6,594 nucleotides of DNA from Candidatus Babeliales bacterium (lineage in GTDB: Bacteria; Babelota; Babeliae; Babelales; JACPOV01): contig JAGVKP010000089.1 in the NCBI GenBank assembly GCA_020050475.1, forward strand, positions 1-6,594, read 5' to 3'. A program made the position numbers and the translations under genes. How positions within the stretch are numbered: position 1 is the first letter of the stretch; every line of letters starts with the position of its first letter. A model generated the notes under the pieces. It searched no databases, was not told the origin of the DNA, and was given only the letters and a program-made list of their open reading frames with translations. Below are positions 1 to 4,552 of the stretch, piece after piece.

Positions 1-432
1 GGTATGGGAGACATCCAGACGCTCTTAGAAAAGGCGCAGGAAAAGATCAAAGTGGCCGATCAGGAAAAAGCGGCAAAAAATATGGCACGAGGCGCCTTTA
101 CCCTGAGCGATTTTGCCAGCCAGATTGAGCTTCTGAACTCTATGGGCTCTTTTGCCCAGGTGGTAAAATATCTTCCTGGCGCTGCAGGGGCGGCGCTTAA
201 TAAGGAAAAAATGGCTGAAGGGGAGCGAAAATTGAGGCGTTTTAAGGCTATTATCAACTCAATGACTCCTAAAGAGCGCATTAATCATAAACTTCTTGAT
301 GGTTCTCGCAGAAAAAGGATAGCCAAAGGCTCTGGGGTGCCGGTCAGTGAGATTAATACCATGATTGCTGAATTTGAACAAATGCAGCAATTTGTTAAAC
401 TTATAAGCAAATCGGGAAAATTTCCTTTTTAG
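1..432 (+). CDS. ffh: Signal recognition particle protein Ffh (SRP54), C-terminal fragment
   Basis: This is the 3' end of ffh; the frame is open to the window edge, so the NG GTPase domain lies upstream. Ffh binds 4.5S RNA and the signal sequences of nascent membrane proteins and delivers ribosomes to FtsY. The visible 143 residues start at the end of the G domain (GMGDI, then helix TLLEKAQEKI) and cover the M domain. The RNA-binding helix-turn-helix is clear: SRRKRIAKGSG at fragment residues 102-112, followed by EINTMIAEFEQMQQFVK. The finger-loop region (about residues 48-66, around KYLPGAAGAA) has only one Met, where most bacterial Ffh are Met-rich, and the tail after the last helix is short. 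rpsP follows after 42 bases, the usual ffh-rpsP-khpA-trmD-rplS order. Identification is secure; the Met-poor loop is the only oddity. Confidence 0.96.
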   Translation, partial: GMGDIQTLLEKAQEKIKVADQEKAAKNMARGAFTLSDFASQIELLNSMGSFAQVVKYLPGAAGAALNKEKMAEGERKLRRFKAIINSMTPKERINHKLLDGSRRKRIAKGSGVPVSEINTMIAEFEQMQQFVKLISKSGKFPF

Positions 433-459
433 ACACCTGATAGCAGTACCTACTTTTTG

Positions 460-465
460 AAAGGA
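460..465 (+). promoter_or_regulatory. Ribosome binding site fixing the rpsP start
   Basis: AAAGGA lies 9 bases before ATG 475. An in-frame TTG at 457 would extend the protein by six residues, but it precedes this site and would add MKGLPP ahead of the usual bS16 N-terminus, so ATG 475 is the start. Confidence 0.75.
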
Positions 466-474
466 TTGCCACCA

Positions 475-729
475 ATGGCAGTTAAAATTCGCATGGCTCG
501 CGTGGGCAAGAAAAATGCACCTTATTTTCGTATCGTGGCGGTTGATTCTCGCAAAAAACGTGATGGTGCATGCATCGAAGATCTTGGCACGTATAATCCA
601 ATAACGGGCAAAATGATTCAGTTTCACAAAGATCGTATCGACGCGTGGATCGCTCAAGGGGCAACGCCTTCTGATACGGTGAAACGCCTGTATAAATTAC
701 AGAAAAAAAGCTCACAAGTAGGCGCATAA
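475..729 (+). CDS. rpsP: 30S ribosomal protein bS16
   Basis: bS16 binds 16S rRNA in the small subunit body and helps 30S assembly. The 84-residue product matches the family from end to end: MAVKIRMARVGKKNAPYFRI at the N-terminus, then the VAVDSRKKRDG turn, the IEDLGTYNP motif, and the DRIDAWIAQGATPSDTVKRL helix near the C-terminus. Length is typical (about 80-90 residues). ATG 475 is preferred over the in-frame TTG at 457 because of the Shine-Dalgarno site at 460-465 and the family N-terminus. khpA begins 1 base after the stop, so the two are probably translationally coupled. Transcription presumably reads through from ffh, since no terminator is visible between them. Confidence 0.97.
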   Translation: MAVKIRMARVGKKNAPYFRIVAVDSRKKRDGACIEDLGTYNPITGKMIQFHKDRIDAWIAQGATPSDTVKRLYKLQKKSSQVGA

Positions 730-730
730 T

Positions 731-961
731 ATGATTAAGCCGCTTGTTGAGCATCTCGTTAAAGAACTCGTAGAAAAACCTGAGGCGGTCAAAGTCGAGG
801 TTTTTCATGAGGATCATCGTGTGGTTGTCCAAGTGGCGGTCAATCAAGATGATTTTAAACGTGTTATCGGTAAAGAGGGGCGTGTCATCAAATCGATACG
901 CTCTTTGGTTCACCTGTACACTCCGGCCGAAAAAGAGGTCGTGGTGGATGTCGTATCCTAA
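731..961 (+). CDS. khpA: KH-domain RNA-binding protein KhpA (YlqC family)
   Basis: A small single KH-domain RNA-binding protein of 76 residues, the usual size for KhpA. In Firmicutes KhpA pairs with KhpB/Jag and affects cell elongation and small-RNA biology; that role is inferred here only from family membership. The RNA-contact GxxG loop is GKEG, inside VIGKEGRVIKSIRSL, preceded by the helix LVEHLVKELVEKPEAV and the strand VEVFHEDHRVVVQVAV. The order rpsP-khpA is common across bacteria. The start ATG lies 1 base after the rpsP stop, with a weak AGG at 720-722 inside the end of rpsP. Its TAA stop directly abuts the trmD ATG with no intervening base. rimM, often found between khpA and trmD, is not there. 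Confidence 0.94.
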   Translation: MIKPLVEHLVKELVEKPEAVKVEVFHEDHRVVVQVAVNQDDFKRVIGKEGRVIKSIRSLVHLYTPAEKEVVVDVVS

Positions 962-2260
962 ATGAATGTCTCTTTTTTAACCGTCTTTCCTCAACTTTAC
1001 GATCAATTTTTACAAACAAGTATTGTTGGTCGTGCATCTGAGCAAGGCAAGGTTCGTTTTGAGCTTGTCAATTATTTTTCGTTTTGCCCGCCAAAGCAGC
1101 GCGTCGATGCGCCAGCATTTGGGCATGGTGCCGGTATGGTCATGCGCCCAGAGATGGTGGGAGCTGCGATTGATGATACTGAAAATCGTCTTGGCAAGGC
1201 ATATAAACTATTTTTTTCACCGCAGGGCAAAAAGCTTGATCAGTACCTTTTGCGTTCGATAGCCCATGAGGCAGAAAAGGCAGGGCATCTGATGCTGGTA
1301 ACCAGCCGTTATGAAGGCATGGATGCACGGGTTGAAGAAGAGTATGCTGACCTGGTCGTTTCCCTAGGAGATTACGTCCTCATGGGAGGAGATTTGCCGG
1401 CTATGGTACTTACTGAAGGTCTTTTGCGGCTTATTCCTGGAGTTATTGGTAAAGCTGCATCGGTTGCGCATGAATCGTTTTCCGGTCCATTGTTTGACTA
1501 TCCTGCTTACTGCTCGCCAGTAGTCTGGAAAAATCGTGAGGTGCCAGAAATCATACGCTCAGGTAATCATGCTGCAATGGATGCCTGGCGACGTGACCAA
1601 GCTATCAGAAAAACGGTCATACATAATTTTGAGTGGCTCTCGAGTCACGAGCTGAAACCGCAGGAGCGGGAGGAAGTACTTAATGTTCTCCCGAATCACT
1701 ATGCCGTTTTAATGCACACGCAGGTTATGCTGCCTGACAATAAGGTTGGCACTACTTCGGTAACCTCAATGGATATTCATGATATTGCGCGCTCGGGGCG
1801 AACTTTTGGTATTAAAAACTATTTTATTGTGACGCCGCTGAAAGATCAGCAACAAGTTGTACAAACGCTCCTTGATTTTTGGCTTGAGGGCGGTGGCGTG
1901 ACCTATAATCAGCACCGTCACGAGGCGTTAAAGCGGGTGCGGATGCTCAGCTCTTTTGATGAAGTACTGGCTGCTATTGAGCAACTCGAGGGCAGTAAGC
2001 CCATCATTTTAGCGGTTGAATCAGATCGCATGGTAGGCAACCGCATTACCTATAATGAACAGGGTGTCGTTTGGGCACTCAAAAAACCGGTCCTTTTTCT
2101 CTTTGGCACTGGCAAAGGGCTGAGTCAGGATCTGGTTGACCGGGCAGATTTTGTACTGGATCCGATTGATGGATTGACCGATTTTAATCACCTTTCGGTA
2201 CGATCAGCAGTCGCAATCGTTTTTGATCGGTGGTTGGGCTTGCATTACAAGCGGCATTAA
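962..2260 (+). CDS. trmD: tRNA (guanine37-N1)-methyltransferase TrmD fused to a second SPOUT RNA-methyltransferase domain
   Basis: TrmD methylates N1 of G37 in tRNAs reading CNN codons, using S-adenosylmethionine, and so prevents +1 frameshifting. The 432 residues hold two domains. Residues 1-240 are Trm[24 protein letters not shown] (115-121), the knot segment [13 protein letters not shown] (136-148), [10 protein letters not shown] with the conserved Arg156, and [14 protein letters not shown] (200-213). Residues 246-430 match the SAM-dependent RNA-methyltransferase family Methyltrn_RNA_4 (PF09936 from memory): [37 protein letters not shown] (379-387) and [20 protein letters not shown] (407-426). 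In Deltaproteobacteria the second domain is usually a separate gene beside trmD; here it is fused. The TrmD half departs from consensus at several sites: GHGAG for GGGPG, Glu171 where E. coli has catalytic Asp169, and AYCSP for HYTRP. No rimM precedes it. Activity at G37 is likely but not certain; the second domain's substrate is unknown. Confidence 0.94.
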   Translation: MNVSFLTVFPQLYDQFLQTSIVGRASEQGKVRFELVNYFSFCPPKQRVDAPAFGHGAGMVMRPEMVGAAIDDTENRLGKAYKLFFSPQGKKLDQYLLRSIAHEAEKAGHLMLVTSRYEGMDARVEEEYADLVVSLGDYVLMGGDLPAMVLTEGLLRLIPGVIGKAASVAHESFSGPLFDYPAYCSPVVWKNREVPEIIRSGNHAAMDAWRRDQAIRKTVIHNFEWLSSHELKPQEREEVLNVLPNHYAVLMHTQVMLPDNKVGTTSVTSMDIHDIARSGRTFGIKNYFIVTPLKDQQQVVQTLLDFWLEGGGVTYNQHRHEALKRVRMLSSFDEVLAAIEQLEGSKPIILAVESDRMVGNRITYNEQGVVWALKKPVLFLFGTGKGLSQDLVDRADFVLDPIDGLTDFNHLSVRSAVAIVFDRWLGLHYKRH

Positions 2261-2265
2261 TGGTG

Positions 2266-2294
2266 TTGGCAGAGCTCTTTTTTTGATCTATACT
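2266..2294 (+). promoter_or_regulatory. Predicted sigma70 promoter for rplS
   Basis: The -35 is TTGGCA at 2266-2271 and the -10 is TATACT at 2289-2294, each 5 of 6 to consensus, with an ideal 17-base spacer. It starts 6 bases after the trmD stop and would give a leader of about 40 bases before rplS. Its intergenic position and the unusually long 82-base gap in an otherwise tight operon support it. A TATAAT at 2301-2306 lies just downstream but has no -35 at a good distance. Confidence 0.6.
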
Positions 2295-2330
2295 GGCAGT
2301 TATAATGATTTTTATTGCAAAAAACAGTTT

Positions 2331-2335
2331 AAGGA
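2331..2335 (+). promoter_or_regulatory. Ribosome binding site fixing the rplS start
   Basis: AAGGA, 7 bases before ATG 2343. The frame is open back to 2223, overlapping the end of trmD, but the 40 upstream codons have no bL19 similarity and contain the predicted promoter. This site marks 2343 as the real start. Confidence 0.8.
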
Positions 2336-2342
2336 TGCTTTC

Positions 2343-2744
2343 ATGAAGGCAGCAAAATATACACGTGAAACAATTCGTGAGATTGGCGTGAGAGATACTC
2401 AATACCCAGAGTTCAATATTGGCGATACGATTGCCGTCTCTCAGCGCATACAAGAGGGTGATAAAGAACGCCTTCAAGTTTTTGAAGGTGATGTCATTGC
2501 TCGCCATGAAAACGGTGCATCTTCAACATTCATGATCCGTAAAATCAGTGTCAATTCCGTTCCTGTTGAACGTATTTTTCCTTTATATTCTCCCATCATC
2601 GAGTCGATTAAATTTATCCGCAAGGGAAAAGTACGCCGCGCGAAACTCTATTACATGAGAAAACGTGTTGGTAAATCAGCTCGCGTACAAGAAGATATCC
2701 TGAGCAAAACGAACGAACGCATCAGAAAAACAGCTCGCGTATAG
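2343..2744 (+). CDS. rplS: 50S ribosomal protein bL19
   Basis: bL19 sits at the 30S-50S interface of the large subunit and forms part of an intersubunit bridge. The 133-residue product shows the family pattern: FNIGDTIAV, the [19 protein letters not shown] core, [40 protein letters not shown] and [13 protein letters not shown]. It is somewhat longer than the E. coli protein (115 residues). The excess is mainly a basic tail after KSARV that ends in KTARV and looks like a short internal repeat. The start is ATG 2343, from the AAGGA site and the family N-terminus. It closes the ribosomal part of the operon and has its own predicted promoter at 2266-2294. A small lipoprotein-like gene begins 13 bases after its stop. 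Confidence 0.96.
   Translation: MKAAKYTRETIREIGVRDTQYPEFNIGDTIAVSQRIQEGDKERLQVFEGDVIARHENGASSTFMIRKISVNSVPVERIFPLYSPIIESIKFIRKGKVRRAKLYYMRKRVGKSARVQEDILSKTNERIRKTARV
2677..2741. repeat. 11-base direct repeat at the 3' end of rplS
   Basis: CAGCTCGCGTA occurs at 2677-2687 and again at 2731-2741. The copies are 54 bases (18 codons) apart and in the same frame. Nine codons around each copy align: K-R-V-G-K-S-A-R-V against E-R-I-R-K-T-A-R-V. This suggests the bL19 tail grew by a short in-frame duplication, although chance or codon preference cannot be excluded. Confidence 0.5.
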
Positions 2745-2757
2745 TTTGCATCAGTAA

Positions 2758-3183
2758 ATGGTATTAGAAAAACGCCTACTGGTTTTTACTGTATTTTTAA
2801 GTCTTTTGATTATTCCATCATGCACCAAGCGCGGTAGCCTTAAGAGGGTTTGTTCCGGTTACGTTTCAGAGGATGAAGCGCGGTTCAGCGATATTCCTTT
2901 TTACGTCGGTGCGCGAAATTTTTCCGTAACCACCTATCAGGCGACGACGCAGATCGATTATCAACTCAGAAATTCAGTTGAAAATGGAGTACGTTTTTAT
3001 GAATTACAGATGGAGCGGGAAGGATGGATTGCCAAGGCCAAATGGCAATCGACTGATACCATTCTGTATTTTGTAAAAGGATCAGCCGACTGCCTCATAG
3101 TTTTTAGCCCACACAATTCATTTATTCAGGTGAGCATCAAACTTTCTAAAGCTCCTCAAAAGGAGATGGACGAAAGCCTGTAG
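2758..3183 (+). CDS. Putative small lipoprotein of unknown function
   Basis: I do not recognise a named family. The 141-residue product begins with a charged then hydrophobic signal segment (residues 1-21, LLVFTVFLSLLIIPS) followed by Cys22, so it is probably a lipoprotein. The box I-P-S-C is imperfect, with Pro at -2. Two other cysteines (32 and 112) are present. The mature part has DIPFYVGARNF (45-55) and FYELQMEREGW (80-90), then alternating beta-like stretches to SADCLIVFSP. The FY..QM...GW pattern resembles small periplasmic lipoprotein domains of unknown role, from memory only. An in-frame TAA directly precedes ATG 2758, so no upstream extension is possible. There is no Shine-Dalgarno site, and rplS stops 13 bases earlier, so translation may depend on re-initiation after rplS. 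It ends 13 bases from a convergent gene. Confidence 0.72.
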   Translation: MVLEKRLLVFTVFLSLLIIPSCTKRGSLKRVCSGYVSEDEARFSDIPFYVGARNFSVTTYQATTQIDYQLRNSVENGVRFYELQMEREGWIAKAKWQSTDTILYFVKGSADCLIVFSPHNSFIQVSIKLSKAPQKEMDESL

Positions 3184-3196
3184 CAATCGTTATTAG

Positions 3197-3622
3197 TTAC
3201 TTTTTTAATGAAGCTTCGACTGCAGTACGCCTTGCCTCTCTGCCTTCTGCTGCTACCGACGAAATCTCCTGCTGCTTAAAATCAAGGTCTTTTTTGAGCT
3301 GTCTCATTTCGCGGCGAAGGTCATTAAGATCACCCTTAAGTTCATCAAGCTCATCATCTTTTTCGCGCAGTTTTTTTCTGAGTCGTGCAGACTCTCCACT
3401 ATCCTGGTATGCCGGCTGCTGTATATACTGCACTTGCGGTTGGGCTTGTACATATTCTACTTCGCGATATTCTCTCCGCGGCCTATTGGCAATTGCAGTA
3501 CCTAGAGCAAAACCACCAATACCGCCAAGAACACCGGCAGTCGCGCCGCTTCCTGCATTTAATTCAGTCAGGATAGCTGTTGACAAAGTAGCAGCTATAA
3601 TTAATTTTTTAAGCATCTTCAT
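3197..3622 (-). CDS. Exported glycine-zipper and coiled-coil protein, function unknown
   Basis: The 141-residue product has a clear signal peptide (MKMLKKLIIAATLSTAILTE, likely cut after LNA, residue 23). A glycine-rich segment follows (GSGATAGVLGGIGGFALGTA, 24-43) that resembles the glycine-zipper membrane motifs of small envelope proteins. Next come an Arg/Tyr/Gln-rich linker (47-72) and a highly charged coiled coil (about 77-120, with KKLREKDDELDELKGDLNDL), then a basic end. The layout suggests an envelope-anchored or oligomeric protein with a periplasmic coil; that is inference. The start has AAGGA 7 bases upstream (3630-3634). It is last of three exported-protein genes on this strand, 31 bases after the paralogue at 3654, and may share their transcript. 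The first hydrophobic stretch could also stay as an anchor. Confidence 0.8.
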   Translation of the reverse strand: MKMLKKLIIAATLSTAILTELNAGSGATAGVLGGIGGFALGTAIANRPRREYREVEYVQAQPQVQYIQQPAYQDSGESARLRKKLREKDDELDELKGDLNDLRREMRQLKKDLDFKQQEISSVAAEGREARRTAVEASLKK

Positions 3623-3653
3623 TTTCTAATCCTTTTTTATCGTAATTAAAAAA

Positions 3654-3995
3654 TTACCAATCAGCATAGACGGTATATGAGCCGTCATCGTTTTGGCCAA
3701 TAACGAGCGTCCGTATACCGCATCCCGGAACGCCGGGCGCAACGTTCGGTTTTGCGTTGGTATTGTTAACGAGCACCTGTTGAACGCATAAACCAATATC
3801 CCAACCACCATAGTAAATCGATTGGCGCTCCGCTGAACGGAGACTGAAGGGAGGCATTAATTTGCCGCCTATCATGCCCAGCTGTACAGTGATCGTTTGT
3901 GGCGTTTTATTGGTTACGTTGAAGGTATACGCATAAAGTGATGAACCAAGGGTAATTAATCCCGCGAGATTCAAAAAAATAAGTAATTTTTTCAT
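3654..3995 (-). CDS. Small secreted protein, paralogue B of a tandem pair
   Basis: No named family is recognised. The 113-residue product starts with a signal peptide (MKKLLIFLNLAGLITLGSSL, likely cut after YA, residue 22). The mature domain begins YTFNVTNKTPQTITVQL and looks all-beta. It has Cys70 and Cys92, a likely disulphide, within GLCVQQVLVN and PGCGIRTLVI. It ends DGSYTVYADW. It is clearly related to the upstream neighbour: F-V-NKT-Q-I-V-L at the mature N-terminus, RSI/QSI..Y before the first Cys, CVQ-V-VN after it, and identical Cys spacing. The frame is open to 4046, but ATG 3995 is chosen because AAGGA lies 7 bases upstream (4003-4007) and the signal peptide begins there. The gap to paralogue A is 10 bases, and its ribosome site overlaps that gene's stop, so the two are probably coupled. 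Confidence 0.82.
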   Translation of the reverse strand: MKKLLIFLNLAGLITLGSSLYAYTFNVTNKTPQTITVQLGMIGGKLMPPFSLRSAERQSIYYGGWDIGLCVQQVLVNNTNAKPNVAPGVPGCGIRTLVIGQNDDGSYTVYADW

Positions 3996-4002
3996 GAGCT
4001 TA

Positions 4003-4007
4003 TCCTT
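4003..4007 (-). promoter_or_regulatory. Ribosome binding site fixing the paralogue B start
   Basis: On the minus strand this reads AAGGA, 7 bases before ATG 3995, and overlaps the TAA stop of paralogue A (4006-4008). It decides against the longer frame that opens at 4046 and would put 17 residues ahead of the signal peptide. Confidence 0.75.
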
Positions 4008-4377
4008 ATTCAGCTGTTGCGATATATTTACCATCAGCATACTCAATCTTCACATCATTCATGTTGCATTCTTTCGAATACACCATATCACGGAACTCTG
4101 CACGCTTTGAATTTACGCTTACACCTTGCACGCACCAGCCTGGTAGATTTTTTCCGTATGCTATTGATCGATTTTCACCTGCTTGCAAACTATCAATGCG
4201 CACGCTTTTTACATTATAGTTGCCTCTGATAAAGCCGCTTGTGCCAAGCCGCAATTCAACGTCAATTGCTTGAGCTGTTTTGTTTTGAACCGTAAAAGCC
4301 TGTGCAAGGTTTCCAAATGAGAGGATAACGAATGCTACGAGCAATGTGATCACAAAAAAATGATTTTTTAGCTTCAT
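4006..4377 (-). CDS. Small secreted protein, paralogue A of a tandem pair
   Basis: No named family is recognised. The 123-residue product has a strong signal peptide (KNHFFVITLLVAFVILSFGN, cut probably after AQA, residue 27). The mature protein starts FTVQNKTAQAIDVELRLG, continues with a beta-rich middle (NVKSVRIDSLQAGENRSIAY), and has GWCVQGVSVN with Cys82 and a second cysteine, Cys104, in SKECNMNDVK. It ends ADGKYIATAE. It aligns with paralogue B along most of the mature length and has the same 22-residue Cys-to-Cys interval. A periplasmic or secreted beta-sandwich with one disulphide is the likely form; the role is unknown. The start ATG 4377 has AAGGT 8 bases upstream. It is first in the exported-protein cluster, and its leader contains a predicted promoter and a beta-barrel-like relic. 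Confidence 0.84.
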   Translation of the reverse strand: MKLKNHFFVITLLVAFVILSFGNLAQAFTVQNKTAQAIDVELRLGTSGFIRGNYNVKSVRIDSLQAGENRSIAYGKNLPGWCVQGVSVNSKRAEFRDMVYSKECNMNDVKIEYADGKYIATAE

Positions 4378-4399
4378 ACAATTTTACCTTTTTTTGTAT

Positions 4400-4492
4400 T
4401 CAAAATTTGTAGCTCATAGTGATGCTTAAGCCACTACCAATCAGTTTATTAAATTGGCCTACGGTCCAGCAATTATAAGGGGGTAAAAACAG
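4400..4492 (-). pseudogene. Possible relic of an outer-membrane beta-barrel gene, C-terminal strand only
   Basis: Reading the minus strand from 4492 gives 30 sense codons then TGA. The last part is GQFNKLIGSGLSITMSYKF. Its final ten residues alternate hydrophobic (L, I, M, Y, F) with small or polar residues and end in Phe, with a Gly at the start, as in the C-terminal signal read by BamA. An in-frame TAA (4493-4495) sits just upstream and there is no ATG, GTG or TTG start with a ribosome site, so this is not an intact gene. The most likely reading is the remnant of a deleted outer-membrane protein gene. At only 30 codons, a chance open frame remains possible. Confidence 0.45.
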
Positions 4493-4501
4493 TTATTTTA
4501 A
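4472..4501 (-). promoter_or_regulatory. Predicted promoter for the exported-protein cluster
   Basis: On the minus strand TATAAT (4477 to 4472) is a perfect -10. TTAAAA (4501 to 4496) is a weak -35 (4 of 6) with an 18-base spacer. Transcription would start near 4465, giving a leader of almost 90 bases before ATG 4377. It lies beyond the upstream operon's terminator, where a promoter is expected. It overlaps the beta-barrel-like relic, so the -10 could be coincidental. Confidence 0.42.
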
Positions 4502-4521
4502 GGCACTTTTTGCAACACTAG

Positions 4522-4546
4522 AAAAAATGGCCTTGCATCAATGGCC
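4522..4546 (-). terminator. Intrinsic terminator of the peptidase-permease-ATPase operon
   Basis: On the minus strand, GGCC (4546-4543), a bulged A, TTG, loop ATG, CAA and GGCC form a seven-pair hairpin followed by A and six T (4527-4522). It starts 6 bases after the ATPase stop, the expected place. The stem is short and bulged, so efficiency may be moderate. Confidence 0.6.
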
Positions 4547-4552
4547 GATCAT

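Noticed and set aside
259..913. Long minus-strand open frames opposite ffh, rpsP and khpA (259-657 and 482-913)
   Set aside because: They run antisense to well-recognised genes, have no ribosome sites or family resemblance, and are Cys/His/Arg/Phe-rich as expected of shadow frames.
2271..2287. AGAGCTCT followed by seven T as a terminator after trmD
   Set aside because: The palindrome has no room for a loop, leaving at most two base pairs; the T-run is better explained as promoter spacer.
2301..2306. Perfect TATAAT upstream of rplS
   Set aside because: There is no acceptable -35 at 15-19 bases (only a T-run). The TTGGCA/TATACT pair just upstream is better spaced, so this was not used as the promoter.
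3148..3165. CTCCT-CAAA-AGGAG hairpin near the end of the lipoprotein gene as a terminator for the minus-strand coiled-coil gene
   Set aside because: It has only five base pairs, and the following minus-strand sequence is C-TTT-AG, too short a T-tract; it lies inside a coding region.
3294..3629. Plus-strand frame of 111 codons rich in Ser/Arg opposite the coiled-coil gene
   Set aside because: Its Ser-rich composition is the antisense image of the Glu/Asp/Leu/Lys coiled coil; the minus-strand frame has a signal peptide and a ribosome site, this one does not.
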